50,289 bases of DNA from CAMDBL01 sp964498125 (GTDB taxonomy: Bacteria > Pseudomonadota > Alphaproteobacteria > Rhizobiales > Hyphomicrobiaceae). The notes under the pieces were generated by a model. That model was not told where the DNA came from. It ran no database searches and worked only from the letters and a program-made list of their open reading frames with translations. Shown here piece by piece: positions 42,237 through 50,149 of this stretch (position 1 is its first letter; every line of letters starts with the position of its first letter). The translations under genes were made by a program, and so were the position numbers. Location: the NCBI GenBank assembly GCA_964498125.1, contig CAZCGE010000109.1, positions 1-50,289 on the forward strand, in the 5' to 3' direction.

Positions 42237-44006
42237 TCACACCATCACCTTGCCCGCCTCGCTGACCGCCTTAGCAACCTCCTCGTCGCTGACATCGGCG
42301 CCGAGCAGCATCTCGTTGTGCGCCTTGCCGGACGGGATCATCGGGAAGCAGTTGGCCAAGGCCGCGATGCGGCAGTCGAAGATCACCGGTCCGGGCGCCT
42401 TGATCATCTCGCCGATCGCGGCATCCAGGTCGCCGGCCTTGTCGCAACGCATGCCGGTGGCGCCGAAGGCATCGGCCAGCTTGACGAAGTCCGGCAACGC
42501 CTCGGTGTAGCTCTCCGACATGCGGTTGCCGTGCAAGAGCTGCTGCCACTGGCGCACCATGCCCATGTACTGGTTGTTCAGGATCATGATCTTGACCGGC
42601 AGCCGGTACTGCACCGCCGTCGACATCTCCTGCATGTTCATCAGGAAGGAGGCGTCGCCCGATATGCACACCGTCAGCGACTTGGGGTGCGCCATCTGCA
42701 CGCCGATGGCGGCTGGCAGGCCGTAGCCCATGGTGCCGAGGCCACCCGACGTCATCCAGCGGTTCGGCTCGTCGAAATTCAGAAACTGGGCGGCCCACAT
42801 CTGATGCTGGCCGACATCGGTGGTGATGTAGGTGTCTCGCCCCTTGATGTGCTCCTGCAGCCGCTCCAGCGCGTACTGCGGCATGATCACGTCCTTGTTC
42901 GGCGCCTTATAGGAAAGCGACTTCTTCGCCCGCCAGCCCTCGATCTGCTTCCACCAGACCTTGTGCGCGGCCTTATCGAGCTGCGGCGCCCTGATTTTCC
43001 AGTGTCTCAGCATCTCCTCAAGCGTGTAGGCGACGTCGCCGACGACGGCCAAATCAACGTGAATGTTCTTGTTGATCGAGGATGGATCGATGTCGACGTG
43101 GATTTTTTTGGAACCGGGCGAGAACGCGTCGACCCGGCCGGTGATGCGGTCGTCGAACCGCGCGCCGATATTGATCATCAGATCACAGTCATGCATGGCG
43201 AGGTTGGCCTCGTAGGTGCCATGCATGCCGAGCATGCCGAGCCACTGCTTATCCGTGGCCGGAAAGGCGCCGAGACCCATCAGCGTCGAGGTGATCGGAA
43301 AGCCCGTCAGGCGCACCATTTCGCGCAATAGCTGGCTGGCTTTCGGTCCGGAATTGATGACGCCGCCGCCGGTATAGAACACTGGTTTCTTGGCGGCCGC
43401 GATCAGATCGACGGCCTCGCGCACGGCGTTGATGTCGGGCTTCAGCTTGGGCTTGTAGGTCTTATGCTGAATGTTGGACGGACCGACATAATTGCCGGTG
43501 CCGAACTGCACATCCTTGGGGATGTCGATGACCACCGGCCCCGGACGGCCGGTGCGGGCGATGTGGAAGGCTTCGTGAATGACGCGCGCCAGGTCATTGA
43601 CGTCGCGCACCAGCCAGTTGTGCTTGGTCGCCGGCCGCGTGATGCCGACCGTGTCGCACTCCTGGAAGGCGTCGTTGCCGATCAGATGCGTCGGCACCTG
43701 GCCGGTCAAGCAGACGATGGGGATGGAATCCATCAGGGCATCGGTCAACCCCGTGACGGCGTTGGTGGCACCGGGACCCGACGTGACGAGGACAACGCCG
43801 ACCTTGCCCGTCGAGCGCGCGTAGCCCTCGGCGGCGTGCACCGCCCCACCCTCCTGGCGCACCAGCACATGCTTGACCTTATCCTGCTGGAAAATCTCGT
43901 CGTAGATCGGCAGCACGGCGCCACCGGGATAGCCGAACACGTGCTCGACACCTTGGTCCTGCAAGGCCTTGATCACCATTTCGGCGCCGGTCATCGCGCG
44001 TGCCAT
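42237..44006 (-). CDS. ilvI: Acetolactate synthase large (catalytic) subunit
   Basis: ThDP-dependent enzyme of branched-chain amino acid synthesis. 589 residues: G-Y-P-G-G-A-V-L-P-I-Y-D, R-Q-E-G-G-A-V-H-A-A-E-G-Y-A-R with the catalytic Glu, G-P-G-A-T-N, and the C-terminal ThDP motif S-G-D-A-S-F-L-M-N…L-N-N-Q-Y-M-G-M-V-R-Q-W-Q. An aggagacgacg site lies at the ATG. Promoter at 44084–44112. It is named ilvI because the small subunit is of IlvH type, although it is not adjacent to it here. Confidence 0.97.
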   Translation of the reverse strand: MARAMTGAEMVIKALQDQGVEHVFGYPGGAVLPIYDEIFQQDKVKHVLVRQEGGAVHAAEGYARSTGKVGVVLVTSGPGATNAVTGLTDALMDSIPIVCLTGQVPTHLIGNDAFQECDTVGITRPATKHNWLVRDVNDLARVIHEAFHIARTGRPGPVVIDIPKDVQFGTGNYVGPSNIQHKTYKPKLKPDINAVREAVDLIAAAKKPVFYTGGGVINSGPKASQLLREMVRLTGFPITSTLMGLGAFPATDKQWLGMLGMHGTYEANLAMHDCDLMINIGARFDDRITGRVDAFSPGSKKIHVDIDPSSINKNIHVDLAVVGDVAYTLEEMLRHWKIRAPQLDKAAHKVWWKQIEGWRAKKSLSYKAPNKDVIMPQYALERLQEHIKGRDTYITTDVGQHQMWAAQFLNFDEPNRWMTSGGLGTMGYGLPAAIGVQMAHPKSLTVCISGDASFLMNMQEMSTAVQYRLPVKIMILNNQYMGMVRQWQQLLHGNRMSESYTEALPDFVKLADAFGATGMRCDKAGDLDAAIGEMIKAPGPVIFDCRIAALANCFPMIPSGKAHNEMLLGADVSDEEVAKAVSEAGKVMV

Positions 44007-44083
44007 CGTCGTCTCCTGTCGATGCAGTGGGGCTAACGGCGCGTCGGCAATGCCGAACGAACAGCCAGGCGAAATGCCGGCCC

Positions 44084-44112
44084 ACCCTAGTCAGGCGACT
44101 ATGGTTGGTCAA
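44084..44112 (-). promoter_or_regulatory. Sigma-70-type promoter of ilvI
   Basis: On the minus strand TTGACC (44112–44107), 17 bases, then TAGGGT (44089–44084), giving a leader of about 70 bases before the ilvI ATG. I saw no clear attenuator peptide in the leader. Confidence 0.5.
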
Positions 44113-44121
44113 TTGCTACAA

Positions 44122-45042
44122 TTAAATGAATGCGAAGAACGTCTGGTCTATTCTTTCTGTTTCAGTCGCATGAACTGTTCTCCACGTATTATAATTACGT
44201 CTTGCCCAGGTTTCCTGCCGTTTTACATATTGTCGTGTCTCGGCTTGCGCCTGCTCGGTTGCGGTTGCAAGGCCGACCTCGCCGCGCACATGCGCCAGCA
44301 GCGGGCGCAGACCGATCGCCCGCATGGCCGGCAATGTCGGCTCCAGCCGCGCATCCGCCATGGCCTGGGCTTCCTCGATGGCGCCGGCGGCCAGCATGGT
44401 CGCAAAGCGCGCGTCGCAGCGCTGGTGCAGGACCGATCGATGGAGTTGCACGCGCAAGCGGATCGTCTCCGCCTCTGTCAGCACCGGCCGCCCCGGCTCC
44501 CGCTGCCACTGCGCCAGCGATTGTCCCGTTGCCTCCAGCACTTCCAGAGCGCGGACGATCCGCTGCAGATCGGCAGGATCGAGCCGTGCCGCCATCTCCG
44601 GATCGCGCCCAGCCAATAGGCCATGCGCCGCGCCTGCCGGCAGACGGCCGGCCTCGGCTCGCCAATGCGCGCGCACATTGTCGGGAATGTTCGGGATCGG
44701 CGACAAGCCCTCGAGCAGCGCCTTGAAATAAAGCCCCGTGCCCCCGACGATGATCGGCACCCTGCCTTGGGCGCGCACAGCCGCAATGGCGTGCGTTGCA
44801 GCCTCGGCGTAGCGACCCACCGAATAAGCCTCGCGCACCGGCACGTGGCCATAGAGGCGGTGCGGGGCCCGAGCCTCCTCCTCCGGCGTCGGCCGCGCCG
44901 TCAGGATGCGCAGCTCGGCGTAGACCTGCATCGAGTCGGCGTTGATGACGACGCCACCGACCCGCTCCGCCAGCATCATGGCCAGCGCCGACTTGCCCGA
45001 GGCGGTGGGGCCGGCGATCAGGATCGCTCGTTTCTCCTTCAA
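44122..45042 (-). CDS. miaA: tRNA dimethylallyltransferase
   Basis: Adds the isopentenyl group to A37 of tRNAs reading UNN codons. 306 residues: P-loop A-G-P-T-A-S-G-K-S-A-L, D-S-M-Q-V-Y, G-G-T-G-L-Y-F-K-A-L-L-E-G, and the C-terminal R-Q-Y-V-K-R-Q-E-T-W motif. Followed after 115 bases by ilvI on the same strand, and divergent from the Phd–VapC pair. Confidence 0.96.
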   Translation of the reverse strand: MKEKRAILIAGPTASGKSALAMMLAERVGGVVINADSMQVYAELRILTARPTPEEEARAPHRLYGHVPVREAYSVGRYAEAATHAIAAVRAQGRVPIIVGGTGLYFKALLEGLSPIPNIPDNVRAHWRAEAGRLPAGAAHGLLAGRDPEMAARLDPADLQRIVRALEVLEATGQSLAQWQREPGRPVLTEAETIRLRVQLHRSVLHQRCDARFATMLAAGAIEEAQAMADARLEPTLPAMRAIGLRPLLAHVRGEVGLATATEQAQAETRQYVKRQETWARRNYNTWRTVHATETERIDQTFFAFI

Positions 45043-45070
45043 CGTGCACCTGCAGCTTGAAATTCATTTA

Positions 45071-45099
45071 CGACCAGATTAAACTAGTCGTCGACCAGT
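45071..45099. promoter_or_regulatory. Operator-like repeats upstream of phd–vapC
   Basis: actagtcgtcgaccagt at 45083–45099 is palindromic except for one mismatched pair and the centre. CGACCAG occurs at 45071 and again at 45092, 21 bases (two helical turns) apart. This suits cooperative binding of a Phd-type repressor between the divergent miaA and phd starts. Confidence 0.5.
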
Positions 45100-45119
45100 C
45101 GTAATTGAGGATCACGCCC

Positions 45120-45365
45120 ATGTCCACCATCGGCGCCTACGAAGCCAAGACCAAGTTCTCGGAGCTTTTGGAGCGCGTCGAAAAGGGGGAGCGCGTGACG
45201 ATTACGCGGCATGGAAAACCCGTGGCGGAAATGGTGCCAACCAGACATAGGGACCCGGCAAAAGTACGAGAGGCGTTTGCCCGGATGAGAGCACTCGCAA
45301 AAGAAGTCGACCTCAAAATGAGTTGGGAGGAACTCAAAGCCTATCGCGATGAGGGCAAGAGGTGA
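45120..45365 (+). CDS. Phd/YefM-family antitoxin
   Basis: 81 residues starting M-S-T-I-G-A-Y-E-A-K-T-K-F-S-E-L-L-E-R-V, with G-E-R-V-T-I-T-R-H-G-K-P-V-A-E-M-V-P, the standard Phd/YefM DNA-binding fold. The charged C-terminus (V-D-L-K-M-S-W-E-E-L-K) should bind the toxin. A TTG at 45105 is in frame but less well placed. Overlaps the toxin start by 4 bases (GTGA). Confidence 0.9.
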   Translation: MSTIGAYEAKTKFSELLERVEKGERVTITRHGKPVAEMVPTRHRDPAKVREAFARMRALAKEVDLKMSWEELKAYRDEGKR

Positions 45366-45778
45366 GCGCTATCATTGTCGACTGCTCGATTGCGCTGGCA
45401 TGGTCGGTTGAGAGCCAGGCATCACCACTTACAGTGGAGTGCGAACGCATCGTGGGCGAGGAAGGCGGCCGCGTTCCTTTCATCTTTCCGGTGGAGATCG
45501 GAAACGCCCTGTTGATCTTGGAGCGGCGCGGCAAGCTGAGGGGCGACCAGCTCGATCGAGCACTCGTTGAGCTCGATTTGATCGAACTCGAAATCGATGA
45601 CGCGCTGATCGATACCGCTCATTCCGTTCTTATTCCCATCGCGCGCAAGCATGGGCTGACTTTGTACGATGCGGCATATCTGGAGCTTGCCCTGCGTACC
45701 GGATTACCGCTCGCAACGCGCGACGATGCACTTGCCGCGGCAGCTCGCAAGGCGGGCGCGCAGCTCTTGGCGACCTGA
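45362..45778 (+). CDS. vapC: VapC-family PIN-domain toxin
   Basis: 138 residues from a GTG that overlaps the antitoxin stop. I-I-V-D-C-S-I-A-L-A-W supplies the first Asp; F-P-V-E-I-G-N-A-L-L the Glu; L-T-L-Y-D-A-A-Y-L-E-L-A and L-A-T-R-D-D-A-L the last two acidic positions. It is complete and of typical length, and starts 17 bases upstream of serB on the same strand, so readthrough into serB is likely. Confidence 0.9.
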   Translation: MSAIIVDCSIALAWSVESQASPLTVECERIVGEEGGRVPFIFPVEIGNALLILERRGKLRGDQLDRALVELDLIELEIDDALIDTAHSVLIPIARKHGLTLYDAAYLELALRTGLPLATRDDALAAAARKAGAQLLAT

Positions 45779-45794
45779 CACGACGAGACCCGGC

Positions 45795-46730
45795 ATGCCC
45801 GATTTCAATCTGACCCTGATCGCTCCGCCGCACGGCCCGGCGCTGTCGCGCGAACTGGTCACGGATGTCGCCAACCGCCTGAACCCTTTGATCGTCCCCC
45901 GCCAGCAAACACTGGGCGACGGCGAGGCCATCGACATCGGCGTGCGCGCGGACGACGCGGCGGAGGCTCTGCGCCTGCGCCTGACGTTTGCCGATGAGAT
46001 CAGAGACGACCTGCTCGAACACCTGCCGGTCGATGTGGCCTGGCTGCCGGACTCTCCCCATCGCCGCAAGCATCTGCTCATTGCCGACATGGAGTCGACC
46101 ATCATCGAGCAGGAGATGCTGGACGAGTTGGCGGATTGCGTCGGCCTGCGCGAGACGATCTCCGGCATCACCGCGCGGGCGATGCGCGGGGAACTGGATT
46201 TCGAGGCGGCGCTGAGGGAGCGCGTTGGGCTGCTCGCGGGTCTCGACGCGAAAGTGCTCGACGAGGTGGCGGACCGCATCACGCTGATGCCCGGCGCCGA
46301 GACATTGATCCGCACCATGCAGGCCAATGGCGCTTATTGCGCACTCGTCTCCGGCGGCTTCACGGTGTTCACGGAACGCGTCGCCAAGCAACTCGGCTTC
46401 GACGAGCACCAGGCCAACGTGCTGGAGATCGCCGACGGCAAGCTGACCGGCCGCGTGCTGGAGCCGATCCTCGGCGGCGACGCCAAGCTTGCCGCGCTGC
46501 GACGTTTGACAGCGAAACTCGGGATCGATCCGTCCCAGGTCATTGCCGTCGGCGACGGCGCCAACGACCTCGCCATGCTGGCCGCCGCCGGCCTCGGCGT
46601 TGCCTTCCGCGCCAAGCCCAAAGTCCGCGAGGCCGTCGCCGCGCTGCCCAACGGCGCCGTCATCAATCACGGCGACCTGACCGCGCTGCTGTATCTGCAG
46701 GGGTACAGGCGTCAAGAGTTCGTGGGCTGA
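45795..46730 (+). CDS. serB: Phosphoserine phosphatase
   Basis: Last step of serine synthesis. 311 residues: ~85-residue N-terminal ACT-like domain, then a HAD core with motif I L-I-A-D-M-E-S-T-I-I-E-Q-E, motif II L-V-S-G-G-F, motif III lysine before the C-terminal helix, and motif IV V-G-D-G-A-N-D-L-A-M-L. In motif I the usual second Asp of D-x-D-x-T is Glu (D-M-E-S-T); the nucleophile Asp is kept. This Asp-to-Glu form occurs, as I recall, in some alphaproteobacterial SerB proteins. It may be expressed partly from the phd–vapC promoter, 16 bases upstream. Confidence 0.93.
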   Translation: MPDFNLTLIAPPHGPALSRELVTDVANRLNPLIVPRQQTLGDGEAIDIGVRADDAAEALRLRLTFADEIRDDLLEHLPVDVAWLPDSPHRRKHLLIADMESTIIEQEMLDELADCVGLRETISGITARAMRGELDFEAALRERVGLLAGLDAKVLDEVADRITLMPGAETLIRTMQANGAYCALVSGGFTVFTERVAKQLGFDEHQANVLEIADGKLTGRVLEPILGGDAKLAALRRLTAKLGIDPSQVIAVGDGANDLAMLAAAGLGVAFRAKPKVREAVAALPNGAVINHGDLTALLYLQGYRRQEFVG

Positions 46731-46737
46731 TCAGCCG

Positions 46738-46802
46738 CTAGTCCTTTGTTTGTCGCATTTTCTACGCCAAACCGGTGCCCACTTTGGCTGAAAATGCTCT
46801 AG
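46738..46802. repeat. Partial copy of the ~105-bp dispersed element
   Basis: ctagtcctttgtttgtcgca through gaaaatgctctag, matching the right-hand 60% of the complete copy that follows at 46797. It begins 7 bases after the serB stop codon. Confidence 0.85.
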
Positions 46803-46904
46803 AGCGCTTTCCACTCGAATTGAATCAGGGGAAAGCGCTCTAGTCCTTTGTTTGTCGCACTTTCTACGCCAAACCGGTGCCCACTTTGGCGGAAAATGCT
46901 CTAG
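46797..46904. repeat. Dispersed ~105-bp palindromic element, copy 2
   Basis: Reverse complement of the element at 732–837, with only a few differences; it shares CTAG ends with the partial copy before it, making a 1.6-unit tandem. It fills the gap between the convergent ends of serB and sseA. Confidence 0.9.
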
Positions 46905-46944
46905 CGCTTCTGCGCCTGCCTGCCGGTCAACGCCGAGCTGCGGC

Positions 46945-47808
46945 CTACGGCGCGCTGCCCGTCGCAATCGGCACGCCGCTATCCTCGCGGCCCCATTCCG
47001 ACCAGGAGCCGTCATAGACCGGCGCATTGGTTTGCCCGAGCCGGGTCAGCGCCAGCGACAGGATCGCCGCCGACACACCCGAGCCGCAGGTGGTGAGGAT
47101 GGGCACCTCGGGATCGACGCCAGCCTCCACGAACGCCGCGCGCAGCTCCGCCGCGGGCTTGAGGGTGCCGTCCGCATTCAGCAGGCGTGCATAATGGACG
47201 TTGCGTGAGCTGGGAATATGCCCGCTGCGCAAGCCCGGCCTCGGCTCCTTTTCCGTGCCGGCGTAGCGCGGCGCCGAGCGCGCATCGACGAGTTGCACAT
47301 CTTTGTGTGCGACGTGAGCTTGCACCTCGGCGAAATCCCGCACTAGGCTGGCATCGAACCGCGCCGTGAAATGTCGCTCGCCGCGGCGCTCCGGCGCGCC
47401 GTTATCGACAGTGCGCCCCTCCGCCTTCCATTTCTTCAGGCCGCCGTTGAGGACTGCTACGTCGGTGTGGCCCATGACGCGGAACATCCACCAGGCACGC
47501 GCCGCCGAGAATACGCCAACACTGTCGTAGACGACGATGCGCATGCCGTCGCCGATGCCTATCTTTTTCATGCGGCTGGCAAATTTGGCCGGCGGCGGCA
47601 GCATGTGCGGCAGACTGGAGGCCTCATCCGACAGCGCGTCGATGTCGAAAAACTGGGCGCCAGGAATATGCTCGGCGCGGAACTCGGCCTGGGGGTCGCG
47701 CTTGGCGGTCGGCAGATGCCAGGAGGCATCCAGAATGGCGAGATCGGGCGCCGCCAGATGCTCGGCCAGCCAGTCCGTCTCGACGATCCAGTTGCTTGTG
47801 CTGGGCAC
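46945..47808 (-). CDS. sseA: 3-mercaptopyruvate sulfurtransferase
   Basis: Two-domain rhodanese of 287 residues that transfers sulfur from 3-mercaptopyruvate. The N-terminal (inactive) domain has I-L-D-A-S-W-H-L-P and H-I-P-G-A-Q-F-F-D-I-D; the C-terminal domain has L-V-D-A-R-S, H-I-P-S-S-R-N-V and the active-site loop T-C-G-S-G-V-S-A with the catalytic cysteine. C-G-S-G-V marks the mercaptopyruvate rather than the thiosulfate type. GTG start at 47808 with a gggagg site. Last gene of the cysK–alaX–sseA set. Confidence 0.93.
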   Translation of the reverse strand: MPSTSNWIVETDWLAEHLAAPDLAILDASWHLPTAKRDPQAEFRAEHIPGAQFFDIDALSDEASSLPHMLPPPAKFASRMKKIGIGDGMRIVVYDSVGVFSAARAWWMFRVMGHTDVAVLNGGLKKWKAEGRTVDNGAPERRGERHFTARFDASLVRDFAEVQAHVAHKDVQLVDARSAPRYAGTEKEPRPGLRSGHIPSSRNVHYARLLNADGTLKPAAELRAAFVEAGVDPEVPILTTCGSGVSAAILSLALTRLGQTNAPVYDGSWSEWGREDSGVPIATGSAP

Positions 47809-47868
47809 GTGTCGTCCTCCCTTCAATGTTCGGCGCGTAACAACACGGTTGCGACGCCGCTCTAATGT

Positions 47869-48591
47869 TCAAACGAGCGCCAGCCGGATGCGCCGGTTGA
47901 GCTTGCCCTTTTTCTCGATCTTGCTGACGGCGACGCGGCCGATCTCGGCGGTTTGCCGGACGTGCGTGCCGCCGCACGGCTGCAAGTCGATCGCACCATC
48001 ATGCCCGATGACGACGAGGCGCACACGGCCGGAGCCCTTGGGCGGCTGCACGGACATGGTGCGCACCAGGCCGGGGTTGGCCTCGAGCTCGGCGTCGCTG
48101 ATCCAACGCTCCGTGACGGGATGATCCGCCTCGATCAATCGATTGAGACCGGCTGTCAGCTCGTCCTTGTCGACGGCGGCGGCCTCGGCGATGTCGAAGT
48201 CGAGGCGGCTGTCCTCGGCGCCGATCTGGCCGCCCGTGACTGGGAATTTCACCAGCGCACACATCAGGTGCAGGGCCGTGTGCATGCGCATGTGCCGGTG
48301 GCGGGTGTCCCAGGCCAACACCAGACGCCCGCCCTGCCCGGCCCGCAGCGCCACAGCCGGCACGGCCGGGACATGCACGATCGTCGACTTGTCGGCATCG
48401 TAGACGGTGGCAGCGATTTCGATGGGCGCCAGGCCGTCGACCTCCAGCCGGCCGGTATCGCCCGGTTGCCCGCCGGCAGCGGCATAGAACACCGTGCGAT
48501 CCAGGATGATGCCACCGCGCTCGTTGACGCCCAAGACCTTCACCGCGCAGTCGCGCGCGTAGGCATCGGTCCTGAACAGCAGCTCAGTCAT
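47869..48591 (-). CDS. alaX: Alanyl-tRNA editing protein AlaX
   Basis: Free-standing trans-editing enzyme that clears Ser- or Gly-tRNA(Ala). 240 residues: V-F-Y-A-A-A-G-G-Q-P-G-D-T-G (the first editing motif), H-T-A-L-H-L (first zinc pair) and Q-P-C-G-G-T-H-V (Cys and His of the second pair). The length fits the AlaX-M type. Start ATG at 48591; a GTG at 48606 next to the cysK stop is also possible. Placed directly after cysK, consistent with an operon touching serine/cysteine metabolism. Confidence 0.93.
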   Translation of the reverse strand: MTELLFRTDAYARDCAVKVLGVNERGGIILDRTVFYAAAGGQPGDTGRLEVDGLAPIEIAATVYDADKSTIVHVPAVPAVALRAGQGGRLVLAWDTRHRHMRMHTALHLMCALVKFPVTGGQIGAEDSRLDFDIAEAAAVDKDELTAGLNRLIEADHPVTERWISDAELEANPGLVRTMSVQPPKGSGRVRLVVIGHDGAIDLQPCGGTHVRQTAEIGRVAVSKIEKKGKLNRRIRLALV

Positions 48592-48606
48592 GCTGGCAAC
48601 CCGCAC

Positions 48607-49659
48607 TCATGCTTGATCCGCCTTCATGAACACCGACGGCACGCCGGCGCGCGGCTGGTCCAGCCAACCCGGCACCGGCAGCCCCTTGGAGCGCAGGAAC
48701 TCGGGGTTGAACAGCTTCGACTGGTAGCGCGTACCGTAGTCGCACAGGATCGTAACGATGGTGCTGCCGGGGCCCAGCTCCCGGGCGAGCCGGATGGCGC
48801 CGGCAATGTTGATGCCCGAGGAGCCGCCGAGGCAAAGCCCCTCCTCGGTCAGAAGATCAAAGCAGATCTGCACCGCCACCGCATCATCGATCAGATAGGA
48901 GAAGTCCGGCGTGAAGCCTTCGAGATTGGCGGTGACGCGGCCCTGGCCGATGCCCTCGGTGATGGACGAACCCTCGGATTTGAGTTCGCCGGTGGTGTAG
49001 TAGGCGTGCAGTGCCGCGCCGTGGACATCGGCGAGCGCCACCTTGATCGCCGGATTCATGGCCTTGAGCCCCATCGCCGTGCCGGCCAGCGTGCCACCGG
49101 TGCCGACGGCGGAGACAAAGCCCGACACCTTGCCGCCGGTGTCTGCCCAGATCTCCTGCGCCGTCGTCTCGATGTGCGCCTGCCGGTTGGCGATGTTGTC
49201 GAACTGGTTGGCCCAGATGGCGCCACCGGGCTCGGTCTTCGCCAGCGCCTCGGCAAGGCGGGCGGAATACTTCACATAGTTGTTGGGGTTCTTGTAGGGC
49301 ACCGCCGGCACCTCGACCAGGTGGGCACCGAGCAGGCGCAGCGCGTCCTTCTTCTCCTGGCTCTGCGTGTCGGGAATGACGATGACGGTGCGGTAGCCCA
49401 GCGCGTTGGCCAGCACCGCCAGGCCAATGCCGGTATTGCCGGCCGTGCCTTCGACGATGGTGCCGCCCGGCTGCAGCCGGCCCGACCGCACCGCGTCCTT
49501 GATGATATACAGCGCCGCGCGATCCTTCACCGACTGGCCGGGATTCATGAACTCGGCCTTGCCGAGGATCGTCGCGCCGGTCAACTCGGAAGCCCGGCGC
49601 AGCCTGATCAGGGGCGTGCGGCCAACGGCGGCAACAACGTTTTCGGCAACGGGCACCAC
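48607..49659 (-). CDS. cysK: Cysteine synthase A (O-acetylserine sulfhydrylase)
   Basis: PLP enzyme that makes cysteine from O-acetylserine and sulfide. 350 residues: PLP lysine in N-P-G-Q-S-V-K-D-R-A, E-G-T-A-G-N-T-G substrate loop, S-A-V-G-T-G-G-T-L-A-G phosphate-binding loop, and G-L-C-L-G-G-S-S-G-I-N near the C-terminus. The ~40 residues beyond the usual length belong to the variant common in alphaproteobacteria. Start is GTG at 49659 or 49656. First gene of the cysK–alaX–sseA series. Confidence 0.95.
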   Translation of the reverse strand: MVPVAENVVAAVGRTPLIRLRRASELTGATILGKAEFMNPGQSVKDRAALYIIKDAVRSGRLQPGGTIVEGTAGNTGIGLAVLANALGYRTVIVIPDTQSQEKKDALRLLGAHLVEVPAVPYKNPNNYVKYSARLAEALAKTEPGGAIWANQFDNIANRQAHIETTAQEIWADTGGKVSGFVSAVGTGGTLAGTAMGLKAMNPAIKVALADVHGAALHAYYTTGELKSEGSSITEGIGQGRVTANLEGFTPDFSYLIDDAVAVQICFDLLTEEGLCLGGSSGINIAGAIRLARELGPGSTIVTILCDYGTRYQSKLFNPEFLRSKGLPVPGWLDQPRAGVPSVFMKADQA

Positions 49660-49762
49660 GTCAGCCTCTCGGGTTGTTGGGACATCGGGGCGATGGTGTG
49701 GAACCTACCGGCAGCCGCCGCCACCCGCAAGCGAGGTGGAACATCTCTAACGGGTCGTACCC

Positions 49763-49925
49763 GCTGTCACCCCGGACGACGAAGCGGCCCTTTAGCCGCA
49801 CAGTCGATCCGGGACCCAGCGCAAGAGAGTGCCGAAGGCACGCAATATAGCGTCTTCGACACATTTCTCCTGGGTCCCGGATCTGCGCTCGGCCTGAAGG
49901 GGCCTCGCTTGTCCGGGATGACAGA
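49763..49925. repeat. Complex REP-like palindrome upstream of cysK
   Basis: Outer arms ctgtcaccccggac…gtccgggatgacag enclose inner arms gatccgggacccag…ctgggtcccggatc, with short stems between. The core is shared with the cruciform at 24541–24607. The rest of the gap from 49660 to 50149 holds no gene that I can support. Confidence 0.75.
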
Positions 49926-50149
49926 TTGATACCAAGTGTTAGTGCCGTTCTAACGGCGGCAAGGCAGAACAACTGGTGGTGGGTCTGTTTGAAATGTCCC
50001 AGCTCGAACTGTGCTTCAGCGCTCTTGCTTGCCCAATTTCCCGACTTCGGGCACCTTCGAGCGCATGGGGTATCTCGGCTACTGGCGCAACGTCTTTTAC
50101 CGAGCCTTCCAAGAGGCGTGGGCGTGGCTCTTTGTCAACTGGGGCCGTA

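Noticed and set aside
47953..49929. 658-codon plus-strand frame opposite alaX and cysK
   Set aside because: It spans two well-supported genes on the other strand and has no recognisable motif.
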